The notes beneath the pieces are model-generated. The model was given only the letters and a program-made list of their open reading frames with translations. It was not told the origin of the DNA and did not search any database. Below are positions 1-11,545 of a stretch of DNA of 64,000 nucleotides, one piece after another. The stretch is taken from the NCBI RefSeq assembly GCF_005239225.2, contig NC_133288.1, positions 18,296,169-18,360,168 on the forward strand, given 5' to 3'. The translations under genes and the position numbers were made by a program. Within the stretch, counting starts at the first letter, position 1, and every line of letters starts with the position of its first letter. Source of the DNA: Populus alba (taxonomy: Eukaryota > Streptophyta > Magnoliopsida > Malpighiales > Salicaceae).

Positions 1-105
1 AGAATCAACCGGATTGCCGGGTCACCTCGGATTTTGCCTTTTTCCTATTTTTTTTAAATCCAGCTCAATTCCAACCCTGGATCAACCCGTCGGGCCGTGT
101 TTCAA
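1..105. repeat. Partial GC-rich transposon terminus
   Basis: The first ~105 bases are much more GC-rich than what follows. They share the CCGGGT / CGTCGGGCCG style of the right end of the Mutator-like element near 4.85-5.01 kb. This is probably a truncated, diverged terminus of a related element cut by the window edge. No partner end is seen. Confidence 0.35.
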
Positions 106-3100
106 AACTATAATGACAACACATATTAAATAAATAAGAAATAAATTGAATAATACAAAAAATAGAATGTTAGATTGGAAGTTATACTTGGGACAAGTTA
201 TGTAATTTGTATGATAATTTGGAGTCCAGGTCTCCGTTCAAATAACAAGAACATGCATATAGTATTTAGTTTACATTTTTTTTTTAATCCATCAGGTTCT
301 TTTTATTTTTAATACTCTTGCCTCCCTCCATCCGTCATCTTCTTTTTTTTCCTTGCTAACCTTTTTTTTTTTTAACTTATTTAGTAATGCGGTATAAATC
401 ATATATATATTTTTTAATTTTTAATTTATTTTTATTAAAATTATTTTTATATTATTTTGATATACTAATATTAAAAATAATTCTTAAAAATAAAAAAAAT
501 ATTATTTTAATATATTTTTTTAAAATATATATTTTAAATTATAATCACAGTCACAATTACAAACATTTATTTCTTGCTTACCAACCTCCCTCTTTATCAT
601 CATGTGTGGTGTCCAGTCATTGGTGAGCTGGGTGGCACACATGATTATTTTGTGCTTGAAAATTTTCTCTGTTTTTTTAAATAAAAAAAAATAGCAAGCG
701 CCGCCTAAGTGGTTGATTTGTTGATTTGTGCGGTACAAACTGGTTCTTATGTGAAACCAGAACCAGTTTGCATAGATTAGTTAATTATTTTTTTTTTAAT
801 TTGTTCATACACTTTTAGAGTTTTAGGAGATGTCACCTGTGCATTTTATCACGGGTTGTTTCAGGCCAGAAACTTAGTCGGAGGAGTATAATCTTGATTT
901 TTTTTTCTTGAATAAAATTGGGTATTTGCACTCTTTTAAATTTTTCTAACTTAATAATAAAATTAATAAAATATTATTTATTTCATTATAAAACACTTAA
1001 GTAACAAAATAAAACTCAATTTCATCAAATTATAAATTAATATAATTTTTAAAATTTAAAACAAACTCTAACATGTACAAATTATATATTCATATAATAA
1101 TTTTTTATGAAAAAAAATAAAAAAGCTATGAAATAAGTAAACATACAAATAAACTACATATACTACATCAAAATGCAAAAAAATAAATAAAATAACATTA
1201 AAAAATGAGTTACAATGAAAAATATATAGTTTTGCTTACATGAGGAATAAAAAAATAATGTAAATTAGTGATGTTGTCAGAATGTGTTGGGATTAATGTT
1301 TTTTTATAGGAAATAATGGAAGAAAAATAAAAAATGGAAGAAGAGAGGAGAGGGAGGTTGATTGCCAGGTTATAACTTAAAAATTATTGAACCAATATTA
1401 ACAAGTTCATTTCATTGGTAATATTGTATGTAACAAATGTCAATAACAAGTTTTTTTTTTTTTTTCATTCAATCATTTCCAACTATAATTTTCTCATATA
1501 CACTAATAAAGAATTTGTATTGGTAGATACTATGAGACATTGTGAGAAAATATTTCATTGATAAATATCACTATAATTTACTAATAATAAAAATTCTATT
1601 TATATTTGATAATTTCATGTTTGTGAAACAATTTTCAAAAATCCAAACTCCATGATTTTTTTCAAAGTGCCTTTTATGTTGAAATACACTAAAATAATAT
1701 ATTTTTTATTTTTAAAAGATAATTTTTGAAATCAACGCATTAAAACAATTTAAAACATAAAAAAATATTAATTTTTAATAAAAATAAATAAATTTTTTAA
1801 AAAAATATGAATGATCTGAGTTTCCAACTGGAGTAGTCCAAACCATTTATTCCCCAAAATGCAAGTCTGAGTAAATACTTTGCGTAAGCAGGATATATAT
1901 AGCAGCCTCTTGAATTGGTTTTAATTTGATAAATGAAAATTGTATTCATCATTAAATTAAAAAAAAAATATGTGCATAATAATTTCCCTTTCCTGAAATT
2001 CGAATTGATCATGAAATGGGCATCAACCAATCACAATTTACACACACATCTAACTGGAGGAATCCTGCACAAAAGATGTGGTTTTAGACCAGAACACAAA
2101 TTCGGAAAATAAGCGAATGTTCAAAGTGGGTGTCCAAAAGAGTCCATTAAAGAATAGCGATAAGAAGCTTTACGTCACAGGTGGTGACTTCTTTGCAACA
2201 CAACAGTGGCAAGTCCAGAATGCGATTTGAATAAATAATATAAATTATATTTTAAAATTTTATTTAATAATTTAAGTTATTATGTTAAAATAATTTTTTA
2301 ATATAATATTAGTAGCATTCATAAGTTTGAATCTTATTATTTTTATTTATTTAATAAAAAAAATTATATATAAAAAAATGTGAGTATGTATAAATTTTAA
2401 ATTTAAAAAAAAATTATTAAAAAATATTTTAAATTTTATCTAATAATTTAAATTATTATATTAAAATAGTTTTTTTAACGTATTACTGGTTTAACTGCTG
2501 TCATAATCCTCACAGGCATCCGTTTCTTTCCTTTTATCGGGGAGCTGTAGCCTTTCGGTGTAACTCGCGGACAGCCACCGCACATGAACGAGCGAAGAGA
2601 AATGCCTGGCCTGAGGCTTTCTCTCACTGTTACCTTTTCAAGAATGCTAGGGTTTCTGTTTCTTCAATTCTTTCAGCTCCCGGTGCCAATGTCCCGAGGA
2701 AACAAAAACAACTCAGGGAAGACTCGAAAGCAACGACAAATAATTAATTAGAGCATAATCAAGAGCAAATTAATGGTTACGTTGCTTGTTAATCGTGCTA
2801 AACGTGCTTAGTTTCCTCATCTTATTGTAATTTCTTTTCGCAGCTTCTCGTAATCACTATATATTTAGGCATGTGCATAGCATGCTTTAATCAAATAAAG
2901 AATGCGATCCACCGCATCTCGATCCGATAACGCATGTGTTTTTACAATACATGTTAAACAATGACTAGTTTCATAATAAATAAATAAATAACCCTTAAAT
3001 TGTTTATGTATCGTATCCATTGGATTATTGTGTTTACTTTTAAAATATCAAAATATTTAAAAATACCCAAAAAAATTAATTCAAAATAAATAAAAAAATA

Positions 3101-3978
3101 ATTTTTTTAAAAAAATATTTTTAAAACGTAAAAACAAACAGGTTTTTATTTATTATGTATTTATGCTATTTTTATTTTTATTTTTATTTTTTGAGTATAA
3201 ATGATTAAGTTAAGTATAATGCTTATTTAGGATACATTACAGCAATCTAAATCAAAATGATGTATCAAAAATTTAATTATTTTATATAGCTTTTACCATT
3301 AAAAATACCCTTACAATGCACGTGAAGAATTCACTAGGAGCGTGTGCTGGGGATTCCCATGTGACTCAGCAATGAGTGGCATGGGGACATTGATGAGTGC
3401 TTTGTTCGAAATAATTATCATGATAAGAAGACAAAACTTGCATAAGCAGTGATTAAGAAGCAAAGGCGGATGAATTAAGAGCATAAATTCTCGCGATAAA
3501 CTTGTGATTCATCATTGGACGGTGAGCCTTCCTTCGAACGCTAGCTTATGATTTGCCGTTGAGTGTTCTGGCATGAATCACAAGCTGAAAATAAGTATTT
3601 TCGCAATAATATTTTTTTATTTTTTAAATTTTATTTTTAATATAGAATATTATAATAGTTTAAAAAAATAAAAAGAAATTAAAATTTACGGAGCCCACCA
3701 ATCTGTTCATAATCAATACCAACCTCGCAATTTGTCCTTTATAAAGAAAACATGTAATTTACAGACTGCATCTACTCCCTACACTGTCACAACCTGACAG
3801 GCTGAGTTAGCAAGCGCTGGAAGATTTGCGGCGCCGAAGACGAGATGATGTCGATCAATTTTTATTCAATATTCTGCAAAACGACATGTAAGAAAACGAA
3901 GGGGTTCAGGAATCTTTCAAGGGATCCACCCTCTCTAGTCTACACCATGTGTGTGATGGTTGAAGATGAAGAGGAAGC
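106..3978. other. AT-rich intergenic DNA
   Basis: Long A/T tracts with no recognisable gene. Two similar AT-rich stretches, at about 2226-2300 and 2430-2480, look like diverged copies of one short repeat. A 55-codon ORF opens at 2584 (stop 2749-2751) in a locally GC-richer island around 2500-2750. It matches nothing I recognise and is not called as a gene. Another ORF from 3845 runs into the transposon at 3988 and may be the remains of a leader exon. Confidence 0.5.
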
Positions 3979-3987
3979 GTTCTCCAC

Positions 3988-5013
3988 CATAGTTATTAAA
4001 CCCGGTCTGAAGATTAATCAGGTCAAGGAATCGGGTTTTGGGTTTCATGGATCAATCCAGATTAACTCGAGTTAACCCGAGAAAATTAAAAAAAAATTAA
4101 AGTTTTAATATTTCATATAAAAAAAATCTATGTAAATATAGATTATACATATTATAAATAATGAAGTTTAAAATAATATTTTAAAAAGTTTTTTATTCCA
4201 CATTAAAAAGATATTATATTAAGCTTTTAAGTTGAAGTATTTAAACTAAATTTTTTTTTTATCCCACATTGAAAAAACATAACCTTTTTCTTTGAGAACA
4301 TAGAGTATATATACTAATAGGTTTCAAATCTCACATTGAAAAAACGTAACTTTTTGCATGGGAACATAGAGTATATATATGAAAGGGCTTCAAATCCCAC
4401 ATTGAAAAGATACTATGTTATCCTTTTAAGTTGAAGTATTTAAATCAAAAGGTTTTTTATCTCACATTGAAAAAACATGATTTTTTCCTCGAGAACATAA
4501 AGTATATATATTAATGGGTTTCAAATCCCACATTGAAAAAACATAACTTTTCTCATGGGAACATAGAGTATATATATGAAAGGGCTTCAAATCTCACATT
4601 GAAAAGATACTATGATATCCCTTTAAGTTGAAGTATTTAAACCAAAAAGTTTTTTATCTCATATTGAAAAAACATGATTTTTTCCTTGGGAACATAGAGT
4701 ATATATACAAATGGATTTCAAATCCCACATTAAAAAAATATAATTTTTTTCATGTGAACATAGAGTATATACATTTTATGTTATCATTTTAAGTTGAAAT
4801 ATTTAAACCAAAAATTTTTTTATTCCACATTTTTTTTAAAAAAAAAAAAAAAACCGGGTCTCGTCCGAGTTTGCCCGGGTCGCCCGGGTCTCGGGTCGAC
4901 CAGCCAGGTCACCCGGGTTTGGCCGGGCTGTTGCCACAGCCGGTCTTTTATTAAACCTGAACCGGTCCAGCCACCGGGTCGACTCGTCGGGCCGGGCCGG
5001 GTTTAATAACACT
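3988..5013. mobile_element. Non-autonomous Mutator-like element (~1 kb)
   Basis: The ends are inverted: GTTATTAAACCCGG at 3992-4005 and its exact reverse complement at 4997-5010. The 9-bp sequence GTTCTCCAC lies immediately outside both ends (3979-3987 and 5014-5022). A 9-bp target duplication is the usual size for Mutator-like elements. No transposase is encoded. The interior is a tandem array of ~66-bp units (4196-4830) followed by a GC-rich block (4853-5010) with repeated CCCGGGT-type words. The element sits just upstream of the GRAS gene, so it may influence that promoter; this is inference. Confidence 0.7.
4196..4830 (+). repeat. Tandem array of ~66-bp units resembling U-snRNA promoters
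   Basis: About nine or ten units each begin with a variant of ATCCCACATTG. Three subtypes alternate, giving a higher-order period near 198 bp (for example 4389 to 4587 and 4520 to 4718). Two subtypes end in a TATATATA stretch 33-34 bp after the ATCCCACATTG word. The third subtype has no TATA and carries a TTTTAAGTTGAAGTATTTAA segment instead. The word differs at one position from the plant U-snRNA upstream sequence element (RTCCCACATCG), and that difference is a CpG-to-TpG change. Confidence 0.7.
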
Positions 5014-5232
5014 GTTCTCCACTCTAGTAGGCTAACCGGTATTAGCTCATAAAAAATTAACATACAGACATGTGAGCTATTGCTTTCATGTTCTTTGATT
5101 TTCTTTTCTTCAAACGGGACATCTCTACTTGGCACGCTACATTATCCAAATACATGGAGTCTTCGCGGCTCAAGTTTTTCACTGCTCTTTGAAGATCTTG
5201 GTTTTCAGTCTTTAGCCATCCCCATTAGTGCC

Positions 5233-6623
5233 ATGAACTATGAGCAAGCTCCTCTTATCTACTACAATACTGAACTACAATGCAACCTCGAAATTGCTCC
5301 AGCTTTCCCAACAGAAAAGGACAACCTGGACACCGATCAGTTTATCGAAAGCTTACTTCAAATGGAAGCTGATTGCATGGTTGAAGCTGGTATTGATAAC
5401 AGATGTACTGGCAGCCACACATCAACTAGTCCTGTGAATCATGAAAGTGACAGCTTGGTTACTTCCGTAGATGATACTGTGCATTTTGTCGGCTTTCAGG
5501 AGAGCAATGGTAGCAATACCTTCACTGATTTTCTGTTGACAGGAGCCCAGCTGTTGAAGTATCAAACTGGCATCTTGCTTCAAATATAATCGCAGGAATC
5601 AGCGAATTACTTCTAAGCCAAACTGAAGAGAATCTGTTCAGTGATATGGTTTTTTATTTCACTCAAGGGCTCTCCTACAAATGCAGAGATGTTCCAGCAT
5701 TAGCATTACATGAGATTGTTCATGCACAGAATGAAACCATGTCTCACTTCCAGATGCTCAAAGAGCTCTCCCCATATGTGAGGTTTGCACAATTCACTGC
5801 AAACCAAGCGATCCTTGAGGCAACCAGAGAGGAAAATGAGGTTCATATCCTGGATCTTGACATCATGGATGGAATTCAATGGCCACCACTAATGGCAGAT
5901 CTTGCACAGAGGAATAATGTTTCTCTGAGAATAACTGCAATTGTTGGCGACCCAGAGAAAGCAGCTCTTGTACAACAAACGGGCAGAAGACTTGTCGAGT
6001 TTGCAGAATCAGTAGGTCAAACGTTCAGGTTTGATCAAATGACTATGGAGAAAGAAGAGGACTTTGACAAGATTGAAGGGGGCCATACACTGATAGCAAA
6101 CTGCATGATCCATCAGCTTCACTTGAATGACAGGAACCTTTTGGTTGTGAAGAATTTCTTGAATGGCGTGAGTAGACTATCCCCAAAACTGGTGGTTTTG
6201 GTTGAAGAAGAACTCTTAAATTTTGCTAAAGTCTCATCTGTGTCCTTTGTAGAGTTTTTTCACGAGGCGATCCAACATTACACTGCACTTTCTGATTCTC
6301 TACAATATAGCTACGGAAGAGTGGGGTTTGAACTGTTTCAAAAGGACACCATGGGGCTTAGGATTATGGATAGTGTAAGGAGTTTTCCGATTGGGAGAGG
6401 AGAGAAAATGTCGTGGGAGGAAAGCTTTTCTTTGCTGAAGAATTTTAAACCAATCCCCATGAGTGCCACCAATGTTTCTCAAGCCAAGCTATTGGCTGGT
6501 CTCCTTGGTAAAGGGTACTGGGTGCAAAATGAAAATTCAAGGTTGTCTTTGTGTTGGAAATCAAGGCCTTTAACAACTGCTTCCTCTTGGATTCCTAGAC
6601 ATGCTCTAGGAAGTGGGCATTGA
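5233..6623 (+). CDS. GRAS transcription regulator, NSP2/SCL26-like, with one frameshift
   Basis: This encodes a plant-specific GRAS nuclear regulator without introns. The ~100-residue acidic N-terminus starts MNYEQAPLIYY. The GRAS domain follows: a first leucine-rich region (TDFLLTGA, then SNWHLASNIIAGISELL), a VHIID-type core VHILDLDIMDGIQW at about 5841, an SFVEFFHEAIQHYTALSDSL segment, and the usual C-terminal SAW-type ending. The core and the SFVEFF segment are closest to NSP2/SCL26 proteins. One base is missing at about 5546-5550: the upstream frame stops at 5589, while the conserved domain continues in another frame through a 325-codon ORF. Allowing for that base gives 463 residues, normal for the clade. 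It is either a recent pseudogene or a draft error; I lean to error because everything downstream is intact. The start is the methionine that precedes the acidic N-terminus. Confidence 0.8.
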
Positions 6624-8580
6624 AAAAAAGACCAATGGAGATTCTGAATTTGCACGCAATAAAATAGCATAACGAAGGGGAACTTGCACAAACAAGCAAC
6701 TCTTCTCAGTATTGTACTCTGAGATTGATTTCTCATTCCAGTTGGTATAGATAATAAATTTCATAAAGGGTGTCGTACCGAGCCGGTCATACAGCTGTGC
6801 ATCCTCATCTCCCTACATAATTCTAACATATGTTGTTTTCATAACCCCTGATCACCCTCTTCCTCGGAAAAGAGTGGAGGAATGTATATTCTAATATCTA
6901 CTCCTTTGGAAAACAAAGGATGGGACTAGATGAATGATCCAAGATAAGTTTCCAGAAAGTTGCAAGTTCTCAGGGTATAAAATATCCCAGAAGTCTCGAT
7001 TAGCACTTAATTTCTTTAACAATTGAATGAACTTTGTTTCCATCATGGTGATCAATATTCCAAAGCAACAGTTTCTGGAATAAGCAGTCACTGTGTTCTG
7101 GCTTCAATGCTCCATAAATAGTTCTGTAACATTTCAGCAGCAAAAGAACAAACCAAAGTACGAATAAACAAATAATTGAAAACCATGAAAGAAATCAAAC
7201 CACTGGTGCATCCTTGTATCAAGTAAACGCAAAAGAGATAAATGCAAACAATTAAACAAAATGTCAAGAATTAGATGGTAGGTACAGGCTTTGAGTTCGT
7301 AAATAATCAAAGAAAGAAAAGAAAAGGCTACTTGTATAGCCACCACCATCAGAATCCAAAAGTAACCAGATGAGTTGCACTTGTTCAATATAAAAAATCT
7401 TTCTTTCAAAATAGAAAATAAATTTAAAGGGTTATTTTTGGCTCGACAATACATGTGAATCAGTGTGAATTACACTCAAGCAAGAGATGGGTGTTCAATT
7501 ACTATGGGTTGTAGTTGAGGGATTGGCTAAACGTTCAAAAATTACGGACCTTAAGGTTATCTGAGGTTGAAAAGAGCTGCAATTGCAATTCCAATAGGAC
7601 CTCATCTCCCCTTGAATCAAGCACGTGTACAGTTCTCAAGACACAGATGAATCAACCAAGGGGAGTTTTGCGAGCTGAAAGCTTCTCCAACAAACATTTA
7701 ATCGATCCATCTTTACACCCATTAAAACTCAAGATTTTAGATGATTTGATTCTGAATTGCAACCCGCTATTAATTCACAACACGAGTGAGTCCTGATAGG
7801 GCATTTGCATGCCTATTGATGTCCTCTTATAGAAGATGAAGTGAACGTAACTCACAATGACGACGACAATTTTGCAAATCCCAATATTTGAAGAATAAAT
7901 AATAAATATTTGTGCAAAATATTTTTAATATTTTTTATTTAAAAACATCATATCAAAACCATTAAAAAAAATTAAAGTGAAAAACATCGAAAGACAGAAG
8001 TTACAGGAATCCCAAACACTCACCTAAGAAAGAAAGTACAAATCATATCCTGTCAGCAATAAATGAACCATATACATACAAGGTGAACACGATAAATGAA
8101 ATAGACAGCAAAAGGCTCTGCCATAAGCACTATTCATCCTTCAGGAAAAAATAATGGAGAAATTAGTAAGGAAGCAAGAACAAGAAATGAAAGCACTGCT
8201 ACAGCTACTAGTTAGATCAGAAGAACTGCTTTCCCATTCCCAATAAATGCAATAGCACATTCCCGTCAGCATAATGCTCATAATAGCATTTTCTTACTCA
8301 GAACTGTATCCATATCAAAATCTGAATTAATGCAGGGCTTCAAGAGTCAAGCCTAAAGGCACAAACTAAGTTCAGTTGAAAAAACAGAGTAAAAGCGGGG
8401 CAACCAGAGAATATCATATGCAACTGAACCATTTGGAACATTTTCTTAACATTTCATTGATAAACCAAATACAAAGTAGTACAACAGAACCAAGCCAACA
8501 AGTTTCTCAAACACAGCAATAGTGATACAAATCCAACTCGAATACACCTAAACTCAAATTCAATAACCAAACATTACAGT
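6624..8580. other. Intergenic DNA between GRAS and F-box genes
   Basis: This holds the 3' flank of the GRAS gene and that of the minus-strand F-box gene. Short ORFs occur on both strands but none shows a recognisable family. No repeat with clear ends was seen. Confidence 0.4.
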
Positions 8581-9705
8581 TCAAGACAATGCAGTAAGAC
8601 TAGCCTCGAACACAAACCCTCGACAAAGCCCATCACCACCTCCGGGCACTCCTTCAATCCACCTCCAAACCACACCATCACAGTCATCCCACAAAGCCAA
8701 CTTCCCCACTCTCTTCGCAGATAAACAGACCCTATCCCCACCACCAAAAATCTTAAACTTACTCGATTCCTGAAAACTCTTATACATCTCCGATGGCATC
8801 CGTCCTGCCTCCTCCCACTCCATCCTCGCCAAATCCAACCTCAATATCAATATCGTCGAACACGATGGATTCAAAGAAAAATTTGACTTTAACACTCCAA
8901 TCATCAACAATTTATTCCCCTTTCCACGAACCAAACGTGGTCGTTTGATAATATCAAAGATATCTCCCCATTCAAGCCTTCCTAAACAAACCCAGTTGTT
9001 ATAACTATTGTTAAGATTCGTCAGCGTACATGTAAAGAGCTTCCATTGAGATCTCCATCGAGACCCAACATCACATAAAGCGAAAACTGAGTCCGATATT
9101 AAAATAGGGCTTCTGGGTTTTGATGGTAAATTCGCAGAGAAAGTTAACCACGACTTTGTTTTATTTGTGTTTGAGAAATATAAAGCAGCGAGTTCGGTTA
9201 ATACCATGACTCGGTGGTTCACTGAGTCAACCAGGACAGATCCGTGTCGTGACCAGGCCGAGCCAAGCTGGGGGAGCACCTGAAATTGGCGAGTCAGGGG
9301 GTTGCAGACAACGAGTGACCTGTTTGACTCGAGCGAGTTGGGTGATTCACCCCAGAGGTAAACGAGCCCACTCGCTGAGGCGACAGGTTGAGGTGACCTG
9401 AAAGGTAAAAAGCTGAGACTAAATCTGAGCCATTGATTCTGGTCTGGATCGAACACGTGGAGGTAAGGTAGAGAAGAGACGTGACTATTATGTCTTTGAT
9501 GGTGGTGGTGGTGGTGTGGAGGGCGGAGAGCGAGGAAGCGGAGAGGGGTTTGAGTGGAGATTAGGTCCATGAAGGATGGTGAGGTCAACATTTGATTGAA
9601 GAACTTGCAGACAGATCTGCAAATCATGATTTGACGAATTGGGAGAGAGGAGAAGATCTGGTTGAGTGCGTCTTGTGGCAGACGGTTGATTGGTGAGGCG
9701 TCCAT
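8581..9705 (-). CDS. F-box protein with kelch-like C-terminal region
   Basis: An intronless gene of 374 residues. An F-box lies at about residues 6-45 (NRLPQDALNQIFSSLPIRQI, then CRSVCKFFNQML), the segment that binds SKP1 in SCF ubiquitin ligases. The rest has beta-propeller-like repeats of the kelch/galactose oxidase type (YLHVFDPDQNQWLRF, LVVCNPLTRQFQVLP, LDLARMEWEEAGRMP), which would select the substrate. A run of six histidines (PPHHHHHHQ) lies between the two. An in-frame upstream ATG at 9864 exists, but the residues before MDASPIN are not F-box-like and that region looks like leader, so the start at 9705 is preferred. It resembles single-exon F-box/kelch proteins such as Arabidopsis At5g43190; that assignment is tentative and the substrate is unknown. 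Confidence 0.82.
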   Translation of the reverse strand: MDASPINRLPQDALNQIFSSLPIRQIMICRSVCKFFNQMLTSPSFMDLISTQTPLRFLALRPPHHHHHHQRHNSHVSSLPYLHVFDPDQNQWLRFSLSFLPFRSPQPVASASGLVYLWGESPNSLESNRSLVVCNPLTRQFQVLPQLGSAWSRHGSVLVDSVNHRVMVLTELAALYFSNTNKTKSWLTFSANLPSKPRSPILISDSVFALCDVGSRWRSQWKLFTCTLTNLNNSYNNWVCLGRLEWGDIFDIIKRPRLVRGKGNKLLMIGVLKSNFSLNPSCSTILILRLDLARMEWEEAGRMPSEMYKSFQESSKFKIFGGGDRVCLSAKRVGKLALWDDCDGVVWRWIEGVPGGGDGLCRGFVFEASLTALS

Positions 9706-10589
9706 GGTTTCAGGTGAACCGGTGACGCAGAGAATCGGGAGGGAGGGGAGAAGAAAAGATGACAGGCAAGGGATATGGTAGAGATTTTTGTTTTGTTTTG
9801 TTGTTAAAGTACAGTTGGAGGCAGGGCCACATGCAATGCTTTTGTTGACTGCTGAAAGAGTCAAGACTAAAGTTGGTGATGGGCCAGGTAGTTTGATGGG
9901 TCCAGTTTTAAGCCCAGAACTATATTCTGCTAGCTTTTGGGCTTGCTGCTCAAAATGTTGGGAGATTTGATTGGCAATGATTTGTTAAAGACGGAAGGCT
10001 GAGCATCTGCACAAATGTTAAGTTAGTTGGGTTTAGTGATGATACTATTTTATTGCGTGCACTTTTTTTGCAGACCTAATTTTTTTTAAATGTGAAAAAA
10101 AAAATAGTTTAAGTATATTTATAATTAGAAATATATTTTATAAAAACGATTCAAAATAACCCTTTTTAAAAAATAATGTAGTTTAAGTATAATTTATAAT
10201 TTATAATTTAAAAAATAAATTAAAAATTATCTATTAATTAAATTAATATCTGACTCAATTTTATAATAAATTTTTAATTTGTAAATAATTATTTTTAAAT
10301 CTAACATACTTATAATATTTTTTTAAATAATATAAAAGTTAAAAATAATTTAAGTAAATTTAATTGTATGATACAAGAGAGAAACAACAATGTTCTAACG
10401 TGGCATGCTGCCATGGACCTCTATGAACAAACCAATTATTGACAAAAAAACTAAACGAGATGGTGTTTTACCATATATCATCTTCCAAAACACTATTTTT
10501 TGCAATAGTATTTTTTTAATTTATGTTTTTTTTTTTATCTTTCAACATTTGGTTTATTAAAGATTTATCTTTATGATTTATTGTTGTTT

Positions 10590-11400
10590 TTTTTTTTTTA
10601 CATGGTTATTCTAAACTCATGACCTGTGTTGCGAGTTTGAGAGGTTGACTCGGTTGACTTGAGATTTTTTTTCTTTTTACTATTAATATTTTTTTTCAAT
10701 TTCACCATTCAACACTAGATTGATTAGGAATTAGGTTTCATGATTTGTTTTAGTTTATTTTCTATAAAGTTATCACATCTTCATGACTTAGATGACGAGT
10801 TTAAAGGTTAACGGGTTGTTTTATTGTGTTTTTTTTTTTAATTATATATTTTTTTAATTTTATTTTTTAATAATGAGTTGATTAAAAATTATACATCATG
10901 ATTTGTTTCAATTTATTTTGTATGAAATTATCTTAGTCTTATGAGCTGAGTCACAAGTTTGGCAGTGTATGATTGACCCAAGTCATTTTTTTTGTTTTAT
11001 TTCTATAAAGTTATAATAATCTTATGACTCAGAATGATGAGTTTAACATGTTAACCTAAGTTGACTCATATTATTTTTTTTTTGTGTTATTTCTTTATTT
11101 TTTTTTTAATTTCATCCGTCAATATTGGATTAATTAAGAATTAGGTTTTATAATTTATTTTAATTTATTTTCATGAGGTTATTTTAGTCTCATGACTCAT
11201 GTTGTAGATTTAACAGGTTAACTTGATTTGAATTAGGTTGGTTTTTATGCTTTTTTCAAATTGATTTTTTAAAAATTTCCTACTTTATAACTAGATTAAT
11301 TGAGAATTGAGTTTTATAATTTATTTTATATAAAAATTATAATGATCTCATTATATAAGTTACAAATCCAACATATTAATTTAAATTCGCCCGTATCCAG
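10590..11400. repeat. Degenerate tandem repeat, unit about 150 bp
   Basis: Several diverged units repeat the same order of words: a CATGAC(T/C) word, a GAGTTTGACAGGTTAAC-like word, a run of T, an AATTTCATCCTTCAACA-like word, then GATTAATTGAGAATTAGG and a TTTATTTTNTATGAGGTTATC-like word. Copies can be followed from about 10610, 10780, 10930, 11020 and 11180. No coding capacity and no defined ends. Confidence 0.55.
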
Positions 11401-11427
11401 AATATTATATATATTTTTTTAATTAAT

Positions 11428-11545
11428 ATGGGTGTCTGGACCAGTTTGAGTGTATCTCAACTAATTTTACAGGTCTTAAAATTAACGATCATATAAGCTT
11501 CCAGTATTTATCATATTAGCAATTACAGAACTTAAATTTAAAACT
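11428..11545 (-). repeat. Degenerate Au-like SINE relic
   Basis: It starts with GGGTGTCTGGACCAG, the reverse of the conserved 3' end of Au-type SINEs, and continues with words equivalent to AAATTAACGATCATATAAGC. The tRNA-like head is badly decayed here. Two better relics of the same family lie at 22.6 and 24.8 kb. Confidence 0.45.

Noticed and set aside
387..738. Overlapping short ORFs at the left edge
   Set aside because: AT-rich, low complexity, no family and no promoter signs.
4196..4830. CRISPR-like regular repeats
   Set aside because: Units are contiguous and diverged with no unique spacers, and the genome is plant nuclear; it is a tandem array.
4836..5135. ORFs on both strands in the GC-rich end of the Mutator-like element
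   Set aside because: Repeated CCCGGGT words translate into low-complexity peptides; no conserved domain.
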